Source of the DNA: a candidate division WWE3 bacterium RIFCSPHIGHO2_01_FULL_40_23 | Lineage (GTDB): Bacteria > Patescibacteria > WWE3 > UBA101185 > 2-01-FULL-41-18 | Direction: 5' to 3' | DNA: 64,000 bases | Assembly (NCBI GenBank): GCA_001772615.1 | Contig: MEUZ01000001.1 | Location: forward strand, 188,842-252,841 | Shown here: piece by piece, positions 18,211-27,096 of the stretch | How positions within the stretch are numbered: position 1 is the first letter of the stretch | How the letters are laid out: each line of letters starts with the position of its first letter | Program-made: the position numbers and the translations under genes | The notes under the pieces: model-generated | Databases searched by the model: none | What the model saw: only the letters and a program-made list of their open reading frames with translations | Told to the model about the DNA's origin: nothing

Positions 18211-18622
18211 TACCCCAGGGAAGAGGAGCCTGGAACTGCATTTTATGCTGAACGTAAAGCAAAGTTCTTGAAAAAACATCCTCCGAACCAAAAAACACAT
18301 GCGGCGCTTCCAACGCATCCGGTAGGCAGGAGGCTATCACGCACAGAAGAATATTTAACGCCAGAAGGCTCTCCCCTTTAAACCAGAGTGCGTAAAGTGT
18401 GAAAAAAAGTCCTACGGCAACAGAGAGGCCAAAATCTGACATTACAGCAAAAATCCTCCACCCTTTAAGTCTGTCTTCTTTATTAGTGTTTGAAAAAAAG
18501 TCCCAGTGGGGGACCTTATCGCCAAGAAAATGCATAGCAAAAGATAACGGAACCGAAATTACCGGATTTGAGATTGATGACGCAATAGCAACGCCAACAA
18601 AGGTATGGGGAGTAAGGAGCAT
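18143..18622 (-). CDS. Membrane protein with an HxxxDxxPHxD-type motif (YdjM-like)
   Basis: A 159-residue protein starting at MLLTPHTFVG (ATG at 18622). It has about four helices and the motifs TPHTFVG, AMHFLGDKVPHWD and PDALEAPH, which resemble the conserved histidines and aspartates of YdjM/metal-dependent membrane hydrolases of the phospholipase-like group. Such families occur widely in CPR genomes without a known reaction. It overlaps the WecA-type gene tail-to-tail by 68 bases. Confidence 0.7.
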   Translation of the reverse strand: MLLTPHTFVGVAIASSISNPVISVPLSFAMHFLGDKVPHWDFFSNTNKEDRLKGWRIFAVMSDFGLSVAVGLFFTLYALWFKGESLLALNILLCVIASCLPDALEAPHVFFGSEDVFSRTLLYVQHKMQFQAPLPWGIISQVLVILACLALLSGSLLRV

Positions 18623-18681
18623 AGCGTGTTGTACTATACAATAAATTGCCTTATGATGCAAAGAAGATAGGCATTATAGAG

Positions 18682-19617
18682 ATGAAAAATACACTCCTTT
18701 TTTACATCATCAGAACCCTTCGCCCAAGGCAGTGGCTTAAGAATTTAAGCGTTTATGCGGCACCTCTTTTCTGGGGAAATCTTTTTGAAGGAGAGGTATT
18801 TATAGCTACAACAAAAGCTCTTGTAATCTTTACAATAACCTCAAGCTCCGTTTATCTACTTAATGACGTAATTGACGCGCCAAAAGACAGGTTGCACCCT
18901 ATTAAAAGCAATAGGCCCATTGCAAGGGGCCTTGTCTCTGAAAGGCTTGCACTCCTTCTTGCCTTTTTATTTATAATCACCGCTCTTCTCCTTTCTCTTC
19001 TTAATTTTGGGAGATTTTTTGTGCTTACCATCCTTTCTTACTTTTTAATTCAGGTTGCCTACACGTTATACATCAGAAACATGATAATTCTTGACGCACT
19101 CACTGTTGCGACTGGCTTTGTCTTAAGAGTGTTCGCGGGGACCTTCGCTGCGACAGTGCCTATATCCTCATGGCTTGTACTATCAACAATAGGTGTTTCC
19201 CTGCTTCTTGCTTTTGGAAAAAGAAGGTCGGAAAGAACGATACTTCAGTCGGAGCACATACCCCTTGAAACAAGGGAAACCCTGAAACATTACCCTGATA
19301 ACCTTCTTGACAGCATGATTTCAATGTCGGCTTCATTTTCGGTTGTCACCTACGCCCTGTTTGCTTTTCAATCATCACCCACGTACACAAGCAGACTTGT
19401 CGCCCAAAACTTGCCCGCTACACTAGCAAGCCCAAAGTGGATGATGCTTACAATACCAATCGTTATCTATGGAGTGGCAAGGTATTTGTATGTCATTTAT
19501 GAAAAGAAGGAAGGTGAATCTCCCGAAAGGGTCCTCTTATCGGATGCTCCTCTTCTTAACGCCGTTGCGCTATGGGTTGCGAGCATTATTTTTATAGTTT
19601 ACGGGCTTCAGGGGTAA
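18682..19617 (+). CDS. UbiA-family decaprenyl-phosphate phosphoribosyltransferase-like protein
   Basis: A 311-residue polytopic protein (ATG at 18682, GAG upstream). It begins RTLRPRQWLKNLSVYAAPL and has the aspartate-rich motif NDVIDAPKD followed by HPIKSNRPIARG, the signature of the UbiA subgroup that contains mycobacterial Rv3806c. That enzyme moves 5-phosphoribose to decaprenyl phosphate in the arabinose-donor pathway. Eight or nine helices are visible. This suggests that an arabinan-like or ribose-containing surface glycan is made, which fits the neighbouring GT and polymerase genes. The reaction is inferred from family resemblance. Confidence 0.8.
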   Translation: MKNTLLFYIIRTLRPRQWLKNLSVYAAPLFWGNLFEGEVFIATTKALVIFTITSSSVYLLNDVIDAPKDRLHPIKSNRPIARGLVSERLALLLAFLFIITALLLSLLNFGRFFVLTILSYFLIQVAYTLYIRNMIILDALTVATGFVLRVFAGTFAATVPISSWLVLSTIGVSLLLAFGKRRSERTILQSEHIPLETRETLKHYPDNLLDSMISMSASFSVVTYALFAFQSSPTYTSRLVAQNLPATLASPKWMMLTIPIVIYGVARYLYVIYEKKEGESPERVLLSDAPLLNAVALWVASIIFIVYGLQG

Positions 19618-19841
19618 TACAGCCTCGCAGGCTTTGCGCTTCCGGTTGAGACGCTGGGACTTGATTCAAGCACTTTGTCCGCGCTTGGTTTAAACGGCTT
19701 AACCGTAGAGGTTGAGAGAACATCATCTTTAGCACCCCTTCCTCCGCTAAATTTTGCATAAGGAACAAAAGGAAGCATTAAAAGAATAAAAAGAAACATC
19801 AGAAGATTAAAATTCATCCAGTATTTAGCAACTTTATTCAT
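19608..19841 (-). CDS. Small single-helix membrane protein
   Basis: A 77-residue protein from the ATG at 19841 (MNKVAKYW). One membrane helix (about residues 10-30) is followed by a serine/lysine-rich tail. Its start overlaps the end of the upstream gene by eight bases and its end overlaps the UbiA gene by ten, so it forms a coupled pair with the 187-residue membrane protein. Unknown family. Confidence 0.6.
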   Translation of the reverse strand: MNKVAKYWMNFNLLMFLFILLMLPFVPYAKFSGGRGAKDDVLSTSTVKPFKPSADKVLESSPSVSTGSAKPARLYYP

Positions 19842-20397
19842 TGGTGTTAATCTCCAACTCTCTTTCAACATCCGAGACAAGGATTAAAGTCAGCAAAACC
19901 GAAAGTGCAAGGGACAAGACAAAAACCCACCCGTAAACAAGCTTAAAATAATACTGAACGGAAAGAATAATAGTCATAAGATAAGAATAAGAAAGCCAAA
20001 TTGTGCCTTCCGAGTAAACATCAAAGGAGCTTTGTATAAAATTCCCAAGCTTTAAAGAAAACATTTTAGCGGCAACGACAGGTGTTACATGTGAATCATG
20101 AAAAATCCTTGATTTAAGAAGGAAGAATAATCCCCCGGCAAAAACAACCCCGTACATTATAAGGCTTGAATACGAGTTCACAGTTAAAAAATCCGTATGG
20201 TTTGAAAAATAAAGTGTAAGAAAAGTGCTTTTTTCCTCAAATTGAATACCTGTGTATTTGATAACAAAAATGGAACCTAAAACACGCGCTGATACGAGAA
20301 GCACGGCAGGCACAATGGCCTCGTCAATAAGTTTTATAAGAATCTTTGAAAACATAGGCAGGCCTGAAATGATCATACTAGGAAAAACTATTAGCAT
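19834..20397 (-). CDS. Polytopic membrane protein of unknown function
   Basis: A 187-residue protein from the ATG at 20397; a GTG at 20436 is the alternative. Five or six hydrophobic helices are visible with short loops and an acidic C-terminus. It is divergent from the O-antigen-ligase-like gene with a 46-base gap, so the pair share a promoter region. Not recognised; a subunit in glycan export or synthesis is possible only from context. Confidence 0.6.
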   Translation of the reverse strand: MLIVFPSMIISGLPMFSKILIKLIDEAIVPAVLLVSARVLGSIFVIKYTGIQFEEKSTFLTLYFSNHTDFLTVNSYSSLIMYGVVFAGGLFFLLKSRIFHDSHVTPVVAAKMFSLKLGNFIQSSFDVYSEGTIWLSYSYLMTIILSVQYYFKLVYGWVFVLSLALSVLLTLILVSDVERELEINTNE

Positions 20398-20443
20398 CAA
20401 GAAAGAGTGGTTTTTATATGATAAGATCGTTGTCACTACGCCA

Positions 20444-21736
20444 ATGAGAAAAGTTGCAACACTTCACAACCTAATGGTTTATCTTTTCCACTTCCTTGTT
20501 TGCGTCACCCCCCTGATATTTTTTAAGGGGGTTAACGAAATATTTGAATTCCCAAAAATGACTTTTGTTTATCTTTGCGTTTCATTAATATTTCTTCTTT
20601 TTAGTTGTAAAAGAATTCTTGCAAACGATTTTAAATTTAAATTTAGTAGGTTCTTTATTCCAGTTTCTCTTTTTCTTCTAGCTAATACACTTTCAACGCT
20701 ATTTTCAATAGGAACCTATACTTCAATCTGGGGCTATTACACAAGATTTAACGGAGGCCTTGTTTCAATCATTATTTTTACAATTATGTATTTTATTTTT
20801 ATAAACGAGTTAAGTGCTGAAGAAAGAGAAAGCGTTTTAAGAACTATAATTCTTGGGTCAATACCCGTTTCTCTTTACGGGATAGCGCAAAACCTTGGGT
20901 ATGAAAAGGGGTACTGGGAAGAGGACTCACAGGCAAGGGTGTTTGCGACTCTCGGTCAGCCTAATTGGCTCGCGGCTTATTTAATTCTCATAATCCCTCC
21001 GACGCTTTATAAAATGCTTTCAGTCAGAGACGAAAGAGCCAAACTCCTTTTTTTTCTGGTTGCGGCTATGGCGTATGCCTCTCTCTGGTTTACATATTCT
21101 TTGTCGGGACTTTTAGGATTCGGGGTATCCATGATTCTCTTTTCAACTTTTGTGGACAAAGCCGTAGTTAAACACAACTTGAGATTTGTAATGTCTCTTG
21201 TATTTGTTTTCCTTTTAATAAGCTTTTTAAGACCTGGTGTCATTAAGCCTAAGGTCATTGATTCAATAAATGACATCAGGAAAAAGTTTTCGGTAAGTTT
21301 TGCAGCTTATGCCGATGAAGACACTTCTGAAAAAAGATTCGGTGACACTACGGCAATAAGACTTGGAATTTGGGAGGGAACAAAAAGTTTAATATTTGCT
21401 TCTCCTAAAAACTTTCTTATTGGAACAGGGCCTGAAACATTTCCTTATGCTTTTTTAAAGTACAGACCCAAAGAGCTCAACCAGACAACAGAGTGGAATT
21501 TTGTGTTTAACAAACCACATAACTTTTATCTTGAGATTTTTTCAAACCTTGGACTGTTTGGTTTTTTCTCTTATCTTCTTATCATAAAAACAGTTTTGTT
21601 CAAGCTTAAAGAAAAGACTAACTTTCATCTTGCTTCGGGTCTTTCGGCTTTATTTGTAAGTGATTTCTTCGGCTGGCATACCGTTACCGCAAGCATGCTT
21701 TTGTATTTATTCCTTGGGTTGATGGAAGATTCTTAA
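20444..21736 (+). CDS. O-antigen ligase/polymerase family protein (Wzy/WaaL-like)
   Basis: A 430-residue protein with roughly ten to twelve helices. The ATG at 20444 (MRKVATLH) is used; the longer frame overlaps the divergent gene. It carries WGYYTRFNGG and, later, LGQPNWLAAYL and a periplasmic-loop-like segment ending in KPHNFYLEIFSNLG, all typical of the O-antigen ligase family. It should polymerise or attach lipid-linked glycans at the outer face of the membrane. A TPR gene follows after 3 bases, a common pairing with this family. Confidence 0.88.
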   Translation: MRKVATLHNLMVYLFHFLVCVTPLIFFKGVNEIFEFPKMTFVYLCVSLIFLLFSCKRILANDFKFKFSRFFIPVSLFLLANTLSTLFSIGTYTSIWGYYTRFNGGLVSIIIFTIMYFIFINELSAEERESVLRTIILGSIPVSLYGIAQNLGYEKGYWEEDSQARVFATLGQPNWLAAYLILIIPPTLYKMLSVRDERAKLLFFLVAAMAYASLWFTYSLSGLLGFGVSMILFSTFVDKAVVKHNLRFVMSLVFVFLLISFLRPGVIKPKVIDSINDIRKKFSVSFAAYADEDTSEKRFGDTTAIRLGIWEGTKSLIFASPKNFLIGTGPETFPYAFLKYRPKELNQTTEWNFVFNKPHNFYLEIFSNLGLFGFFSYLLIIKTVLFKLKEKTNFHLASGLSALFVSDFFGWHTVTASMLLYLFLGLMEDS

Positions 21737-21739
21737 AAG

Positions 21740-22357
21740 GTGGATAAAAAAATAAAAGCTGTTTTGCTTACGATAACACTTTTAATTTATGTTTCATTTA
21801 CCGTTAAGGTAATTAATATATTTCTTGCCGACTACTATCACATTAAAGGTAAAAAGCTTTTGTATAGGGGATACCTCTCGGAGGCAAATGACAATATTAA
21901 TAAAGCCATAAAACTAAATTATGAAGAGCCGTCCTATCATAGGACTAATGCTGCTTTGTTTCTTGCTGCGCTCTCTTTAAAGGAAGGAGACATGCAAAAA
22001 ATAAAACAATATGCCCTGTCGGAAATGGAAACCGCTTATAATCTTCAGAAAATAAACCTTGTCAATCTTAAACACCTGCTCTCTCTTTATTATTACTTAA
22101 GTGTTGATGACGCTGTAGATCCGAGGGAAATTGATGATCGATTAAAGACAAAAACAATGACCTTTTTTGAAGAGGTAAAGGACATTTCGCCAAATGACTC
22201 AAGCGTTTACCTTACGATCGGAAAATATTACGGACTGCTTAAGGAATATGAGTTGGCGGAAGAAGCTCTTGAGAAAGCCTTGAAGCTTAAGCCTGATCTA
22301 AAGGAGGCAAAAGATGAGCTTGATGCAGTCAGAGTTAAAACAGGTTTTAAGGCCTGA
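21740..22357 (+). CDS. Membrane-anchored TPR protein
   Basis: A 205-residue protein with a GTG start three bases after the polymerase stop. One N-terminal helix (about 5-27) anchors it; the remainder has TPR-type helix pairs, clearest near the end (YLTIGKYYGLLKEYELAEEAL). TPR partners are often encoded with O-antigen-ligase-like enzymes and may organise them. The 3' end overlaps the convergent PEGA gene by 11 bases. Confidence 0.85.
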   Translation: MDKKIKAVLLTITLLIYVSFTVKVINIFLADYYHIKGKKLLYRGYLSEANDNINKAIKLNYEEPSYHRTNAALFLAALSLKEGDMQKIKQYALSEMETAYNLQKINLVNLKHLLSLYYYLSVDDAVDPREIDDRLKTKTMTFFEEVKDISPNDSSVYLTIGKYYGLLKEYELAEEALEKALKLKPDLKEAKDELDAVRVKTGFKA

Positions 22358-23480
22358 CCTCAACCACATAAGAAGAGGATACCCAACCTTCTTTACCGTC
22401 TCCAAAAAGCACTTTAAGCCATTCCGTTCTTTCCTCAAGGACAGACACCTCATCACCGCTGTTTATTCTCCCTATTTCGCTCGCGGTCAAACTCGGCTCT
22501 GATCTCACCCTTAACCAGCCTGTACCTGTGGATAGGACCTTCACTTTCTTACCTATAAGGTCAATACCAGTAAACCTTTCAAGTGCAGTTTTAGCCTCAT
22601 TGGTCAATCCACTATCGGATTTCCTTCCAAGGTAAGCTATTGTATCACCGGCTTTCAAGGCAAATTTATCATTTCCCGTAACGGGACTGCCGTCCGCTCC
22701 ATAAATATTCCCAAGGTAGTCAATAAAATATGAGAATTTAAGAGCTGTGTTTCTTGTTTTATTCCAGTAAACAATCCCGTTTACCCAAAGAGGAACATCC
22801 AGGGTTAACTCATTAAGATCGGAAGAAAGATCATAAACAACTTTAGACCCCGGGATGACAGCCGACTTATCAGGGACCGGAATTAGAAAGAGCTGAACCG
22901 AAACATTAAGTTTGTAGTTCTTCTTTATTTTAACTCTTGCCGTTTGAGGCTCAAAACCCGCTTTTTCCACGCGAAGGTCATACTCCCCATCGGAAAGAAC
23001 TGATGACGAATATGGTGTCTTTCCAACCTCGGCGTCGTCAATAAAAACGGTTGCCTGCGATGGTTCCGAAACAAGGCTTATTTTTGAACTTAAATCTTTA
23101 TAATCAATCCAAAAATTCTGCCCTGAAGAAAAGCTTCTTGAAATGCCAAGATCCCTATTAATAACGACTTGGGGAACTTCTCTTGAGTTTGTCGTAAAGG
23201 GAATCGTCGCTTCATATGAATTTAAAGGCCCTTTAACCTTTACCAAGTGTGAGCCGGGTTTTACTTCCCACGACTGGTAAGGAGTATTGCCAAGCTTACT
23301 ATCATCAAAATAAACTTCTGCATCCCCGTAAGAAACACTAACCGAAAGGCCCGATTGCCCCCAAAAAGCGCTTCTATGTCTATAAACTTTATAAAGCAGG
23401 AATGCCGAAGTTAAAATGCCCGCAGTAATAAGTAAAATAAAAAGGGCTTTTTTACCTTTTTCGTTCGTATCCGTCAACAT
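22347..23480 (-). CDS. Membrane protein with two PEGA domains and a C-terminal SH3 domain
   Basis: A 377-residue protein from the ATG at 23480 (MLTDTNEK); the longer frame would run through tRNA-Cys and is rejected. A membrane helix (about residues 12-33) is followed by two PEGA modules (about 42-85 and 130-175, with VYFDDSKLGNTPY and VFIDDAEVGKTPY), a central domain, and an SH3b domain (about 320-375, with WLRVRSEPS and GWVSSSYV). PEGA domains are found in surface-layer proteins, and SH3b domains often bind cell-wall peptides. Likely an extracellular cell-wall-binding protein. Confidence 0.88.
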   Translation of the reverse strand: MLTDTNEKGKKALFILLITAGILTSAFLLYKVYRHRSAFWGQSGLSVSVSYGDAEVYFDDSKLGNTPYQSWEVKPGSHLVKVKGPLNSYEATIPFTTNSREVPQVVINRDLGISRSFSSGQNFWIDYKDLSSKISLVSEPSQATVFIDDAEVGKTPYSSSVLSDGEYDLRVEKAGFEPQTARVKIKKNYKLNVSVQLFLIPVPDKSAVIPGSKVVYDLSSDLNELTLDVPLWVNGIVYWNKTRNTALKFSYFIDYLGNIYGADGSPVTGNDKFALKAGDTIAYLGRKSDSGLTNEAKTALERFTGIDLIGKKVKVLSTGTGWLRVRSEPSLTASEIGRINSGDEVSVLEERTEWLKVLFGDGKEGWVSSSYVVEVRP

Positions 23481-23503
23481 TGGTTGTATAATATACCAGT
23501 CAG

Positions 23504-23577
23504 GGCCTGATCGCCAAGTGGTAAGGCAGGAGTCTGCAAAACTCTTATCGGCGGTTCGATTCCGCCTCAGGCCTCCA
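23504..23577 (+). tRNA. tRNA-Cys (GCA)
   Basis: A complete 74-base cloverleaf: acceptor GGCCTGA with TCAGGCC, D-arm GCCAAGTGGTAAGGC, anticodon arm GGAGT-CTGCAAA-ACTCT with anticodon GCA, T-arm GGCGG-TTCGATT-CCGCC, discriminator T, and an encoded CCA at 23575-23577. U73 is expected for tRNA-Cys. Confidence 0.95.
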
Positions 23578-23597
23578 GGATCTGTACAAAGTTTATT
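23556..23597. repeat. 42-bp direct repeat, left copy (3' end of tRNA-Cys)
   Basis: Identical to 23738-23779. It covers the last 22 bases of tRNA-Cys including CCA and 20 bases beyond. A repeat of a tRNA 3' end is the usual form of an attachment site of a site-specific integrating element. Confidence 0.85.
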
Positions 23598-23737
23598 GGA
23601 TAGAACACAAAAGCAAAAAGTCACGATAAACGGAATCGAACTGCCGGACTGAGGAACGAAGTGACGAGGGAGGCGGGCTCGCGGGATTTAGAAGCTGTTA
23701 TGAGCAAAGCGAATTACAGATTCTTAATACACGTGAG

Positions 23738-23779
23738 TCGATTCCGCCTCAGGCCTCCAGGATCTGTACAAAGTTTATT
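23738..23779. repeat. 42-bp direct repeat, right copy
   Basis: Exact second copy of the tRNA-Cys 3' end and flank. The 140 bases between the copies contain no gene, but an inverted copy of the T-arm core (CGGAATCGAAC at about 23629-23640). The copy lies in frame with the next gene's longest reading, so that upstream extension should not be trusted. Confidence 0.85.
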
Positions 23780-23786
23780 ATCTAGC

Positions 23787-24776
23787 GTGCACAAATTTAT
23801 TGAAAACCACTTAAGACATAGAACTTTTAAGGATTTCTACCAATCGGATATTACATCCGTTGAAGAGGATATAGCCACAAGCGGGATAGCGGAAGTCTTT
23901 GCGCCGGTAATACTTAGAGCGTTGTTTTGGGCGGCCCTTACCTTACCTGCCGTCGTAAGCTTAAACACCTCAAACGTTGCTTTATTCCTTACACCAATAG
24001 CCTTTGTTGCGGGTTCCGCATGGTTCATACTGTCCCTATCAACAATAAAACTGAAATTTAAACATTTTGCAGGGGACATCACAAAAAACATTTTTGAGAG
24101 CTTTCTTACCTCTCTTCTTATAATGCTGTTTATAGCTCTGTTTGCCTTAAACACATCGGCAGTAACCATTGAATATACGCTGCAAAGTAACACTTATTTT
24201 AAAATCTTTTCAGCCGTACTTGCTTCCATTGTCACAATAAGAATCGTTTATTTAATCGTTGTAGGATCCATCCAATATGCAACAAACGACGCCATGCTAA
24301 CCGGCCAGCGGGAGCTTATGCAGGAGTACTTCAGGCGATCACTCTCGTTTACATACATGGTTGCAGATTTAATCCGCAAGGAGCCCGATATAAAAGTAAC
24401 AAACTATTACATCAGCGACGCCTTTTCACGAATTTTTAATGTTGCAAAACACCACCTTGTTAACAGAGCCAAACCGGGTTTTGAAGAAAAAGTAAAGGAA
24501 ATTGAAGAGTTAAATAAAGACGCTCTTGCTGTTTTATCAAACCCCGAAAGAGACCAGGACGAAGTCAATAAAACGTTCTTAACTTTGCTTCTGGGGTTTA
24601 AAAAATTATTAAATACCAAAAACAAGTCGGCCCGAAAGATAAGCTATGTGGAGATTGAAATTGACTGCCTGGAGAAAAATAAAGACTCGCATAGAGTGAT
24701 TGCGTTAAGATACGCAACTATTTTCGCTCTGATTTACGAGATTTTGCAGGATGAGGGCGAGGACATCTTCCTGTAA
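23787..24776 (+). CDS. Membrane protein of unknown function
   Basis: A 329-residue protein if it begins at the GTG at 23787, the first plausible start after the tRNA-derived repeat. Four membrane helices are visible (about 40-75 as a pair, 95-115 and 135-160), and the C-terminal half is a cytoplasmic helical domain. No family recognised. The following gene begins four bases after the stop, so they are probably cotranscribed. The upstream in-frame ATG at 23661 would include the repeat and is rejected. Confidence 0.65.
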   Translation: MHKFIENHLRHRTFKDFYQSDITSVEEDIATSGIAEVFAPVILRALFWAALTLPAVVSLNTSNVALFLTPIAFVAGSAWFILSLSTIKLKFKHFAGDITKNIFESFLTSLLIMLFIALFALNTSAVTIEYTLQSNTYFKIFSAVLASIVTIRIVYLIVVGSIQYATNDAMLTGQRELMQEYFRRSLSFTYMVADLIRKEPDIKVTNYYISDAFSRIFNVAKHHLVNRAKPGFEEKVKEIEELNKDALAVLSNPERDQDEVNKTFLTLLLGFKKLLNTKNKSARKISYVEIEIDCLEKNKDSHRVIALRYATIFALIYEILQDEGEDIFL

Positions 24777-24780
24777 CCAT

Positions 24781-26244
24781 ATGAGATTAAGATTGATCAT
24801 ATTCACCCTTTTAGTACTCGGAGCTGTTGCGATCTTTTCAAGTCTTCAGAGGAAACATGATAAAGTAGATAAGAACGGAGCTTCTCCAACCAAGGATGCC
24901 AAAGAGGAACTAGTCCCCACTCCCGATTCCGACCAGAGTGCCCTCTTACAAAAAGGGCCGCTCATAGCACCTCCGCAACAAGACATCTACGCCAACACTT
25001 TTGAGCGTTTTAGCTATCGCTTACCTTTCATTAAACCCGAGTACATAGATTCAAATAGAGGCTTTGGTTATTGTTATCCGGGAGAGAAGGAGTGTCAGGA
25101 AAAGTTTGATGCGTCAAAGTATTTTATAAAACAGTACACAATCGACGGGAATTTGGAAATCCAATTTATTCCTGTTGAGAATAAGCTGTACGAAATTCCC
25201 ATCTGGGCTATACACAGCACATCATATGATAAATTAATCCTCAAGATCAAAGCCGGTGAAGATCTAGGAAGCCCCTGGTCTTCCAGAGTTTACAGTGATA
25301 GCACATCTTTGCCGTTTTATCCAAAAACCGCTTGTAATGTGGCTAAATTCGTAAGGGCATACAACCCATATTCCTGCAAGCCATACTCCTATAGAGCTAG
25401 AGGTAATATAAAACTTGGAATTATCGAGTTTATGCTCCCTAATACTAAACTTCCAGCAGCCTTCGGTAAAAACTATGCAGACTACCTGAACGACTCAAGA
25501 CAAACTTACAGCTTATGCGTACTGAATTATGACAACAACTGCGCTCCAGGCAACGCCACAAACACACACTATTCATTTAGATACCTGAACAAGTTCTACA
25601 AAGAAGAAGCAATAAAACACAAATTTTCAGATATTAATTTTGAGATCTCTACCTTTGGGCCATTTAAAATCCCTTCTATACCTAGATATGGCTATGATAG
25701 AGATATGAGGTACCTGAACAAACTCTTCAGAGAAGCATCCAAAACAAATGGGGTAAACCTGGACAAATTTGACCTGCTTGCTTTTGTCTTCTTTGACGAT
25801 TTGAGGGAAACCCCTAAAAAGTACGCTTTTGTCTCAACAGTGTATGAAAATGCCGCTTTTATTAATATAGTTGGGATAGAGCCTACAGTAGTTGACGGCA
25901 AGGAGGTTTGGTTTCTGCCTAATGGTGATACGGATGTAGAAACCCTAATCCATGAATTAGGACATGTATTAGGTGCAGACGATAAATACAGTTTGGTAAG
26001 CCCAGGTAGTATAGCGACAACTTGCAGAAGAGAAGGTCTTGGGGATCCGGATAAAAAACCGCTTTTTCCCCAAGAAACAGCGGACGTCTACTGTGGAAAG
26101 ATATTTGAAACCAAAGAAGCATTTGAAAACCCTAAAGGCGGAAGTGATGGGACATATCAAGCTGTTCTAAACAGTGATATAAATGCTAAAGGAAGACTTG
26201 TAATAAATAGATATACCGCCAAAGAATTAGGTTGGATAGATTGA
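24781..26244 (+). CDS. Secreted metzincin-like zinc metalloprotease
   Basis: A 487-residue protein from the ATG at 24781, four bases after the previous stop. A signal anchor (about residues 5-20) leads to a long ectodomain. The zinc site is HELGHVLGADD: His391, Glu392, His395, Gly398 and Asp401, the HExxHxxGxxD form known from snapalysin-type metzincins, where Asp replaces the third His. A methionine-turn candidate is not obvious downstream. Several cysteines flank the site. It probably cleaves proteins at the cell surface; the substrate is unknown. Confidence 0.75.
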   Translation: MRLRLIIFTLLVLGAVAIFSSLQRKHDKVDKNGASPTKDAKEELVPTPDSDQSALLQKGPLIAPPQQDIYANTFERFSYRLPFIKPEYIDSNRGFGYCYPGEKECQEKFDASKYFIKQYTIDGNLEIQFIPVENKLYEIPIWAIHSTSYDKLILKIKAGEDLGSPWSSRVYSDSTSLPFYPKTACNVAKFVRAYNPYSCKPYSYRARGNIKLGIIEFMLPNTKLPAAFGKNYADYLNDSRQTYSLCVLNYDNNCAPGNATNTHYSFRYLNKFYKEEAIKHKFSDINFEISTFGPFKIPSIPRYGYDRDMRYLNKLFREASKTNGVNLDKFDLLAFVFFDDLRETPKKYAFVSTVYENAAFINIVGIEPTVVDGKEVWFLPNGDTDVETLIHELGHVLGADDKYSLVSPGSIATTCRREGLGDPDKKPLFPQETADVYCGKIFETKEAFENPKGGSDGTYQAVLNSDINAKGRLVINRYTAKELGWID

Positions 26245-26258
26245 GCAAAAGTCCTGAC

Positions 26259-26885
26259 CTACATAAAAGACTGGAGGATCATTTTGTAAAACTTCTTCTG
26301 GTTTAGGTAGTGATCAACAATAATAAATTCAATTCCCGCGTTTGTGGCAAACTGGTAATCGGTCTGGGAATCCCCGAAATAAATGCAGTCCTCTTTTTTG
26401 GACCCGCTTTTGTTAATTATCATGTCAAGGCAGAAAGGGTCGGGCTTTTCATGGCCTTCATCAGTGCAGGAAACAACATAGTTCAGGTATTGCGACAGGC
26501 CATTGTTTTCCATTATCTTGTTTAAAGATCCGTACTGCCTGTTGGTGCAGACGGATACTATCCTCCCCTCTTTATTGAGCGTTTTAATAATATCCGAAAC
26601 TGCGTCAAATATTTCAATTTTATCTATGTTTTTTATGTGCAAGTCTTCGTTTTCCTTAACGAGAACGTGGGGGTTAAGCTTTAAACCGAAATGCAAAATC
26701 GCTTCATCAAACTGAAGATGCATTGCTGTTCCTCTTGATTTGAAATGAAGGTCTCTTAAGTATAGGTCCACTTCATAATGCTTGATGTCAATATATTTAT
26801 CAAAGGTGTCAACAAACATCTGCTGGTTGAATTCGTATGAATTTGTGATGGTGTCGTCAACATCAAAAATAAAATGTTTTTTCAC
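26259..26885 (-). CDS. HAD superfamily hydrolase
   Basis: A 208-residue protein with all four HAD motifs: FDVDDTIT (residues 7-14, nucleophile and acid Asp), SVCTNR (motif II), EKPDPFCLDM (motif III Lys) and YFGDSQTD (motif IV). The cap is helical, as in phosphoglycolate phosphatase-like members. A phosphatase of unknown substrate. Convergent with the protease gene, with a 14-base gap. Confidence 0.9.
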   Translation of the reverse strand: MKKHFIFDVDDTITNSYEFNQQMFVDTFDKYIDIKHYEVDLYLRDLHFKSRGTAMHLQFDEAILHFGLKLNPHVLVKENEDLHIKNIDKIEIFDAVSDIIKTLNKEGRIVSVCTNRQYGSLNKIMENNGLSQYLNYVVSCTDEGHEKPDPFCLDMIINKSGSKKEDCIYFGDSQTDYQFATNAGIEFIIVDHYLNQKKFYKMILQSFM

Positions 26886-26932
26886 GGGTGTAATTATACG
26901 TCTTTTTAATAGGGTTGTCGTTTGTTATTAGT

Positions 26933-27003
26933 TTGTCATCCCGGCGAAAGCAGGGATCCTGAATCAAGTTCAGGATGACAAGGGCCCAAGCCCGGGATGA
27001 CAA
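26933..27003. repeat. Palindromic repeat, copy 4 (double)
   Basis: TTGTCATCCCGG at the left and CCCGGGATGACAA at the right, with an additional internal end (TTCAGGATGACAA). It looks like one element with an extra half copy, between two genes on the minus strand. Confidence 0.8.
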
Positions 27004-27034
27004 AAGGTCCGCGACACAACGGACTAAGTCTAAA

Positions 27035-27070
27035 CAAAAAGGAGGTGGACTGCAGTCAATACACCTCCTT
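27035..27070 (-). terminator. Intrinsic terminator of the SGSW-tail protein gene
   Basis: AAGGAGGTG at 27039-27047 and CACCTCCTT at 27062-27070 pair perfectly. Read on the minus strand, the stem is followed by TTTGTTT. Confidence 0.75.
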
Positions 27071-27096
27071 AAAAATCCTTTGTCAACTTATGGGGT

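Noticed and set aside
23416..23652. 78-codon plus-strand frame over tRNA-Cys
   Set aside because: Runs through a functional tRNA and into the repeat; an accident of the tRNA sequence.
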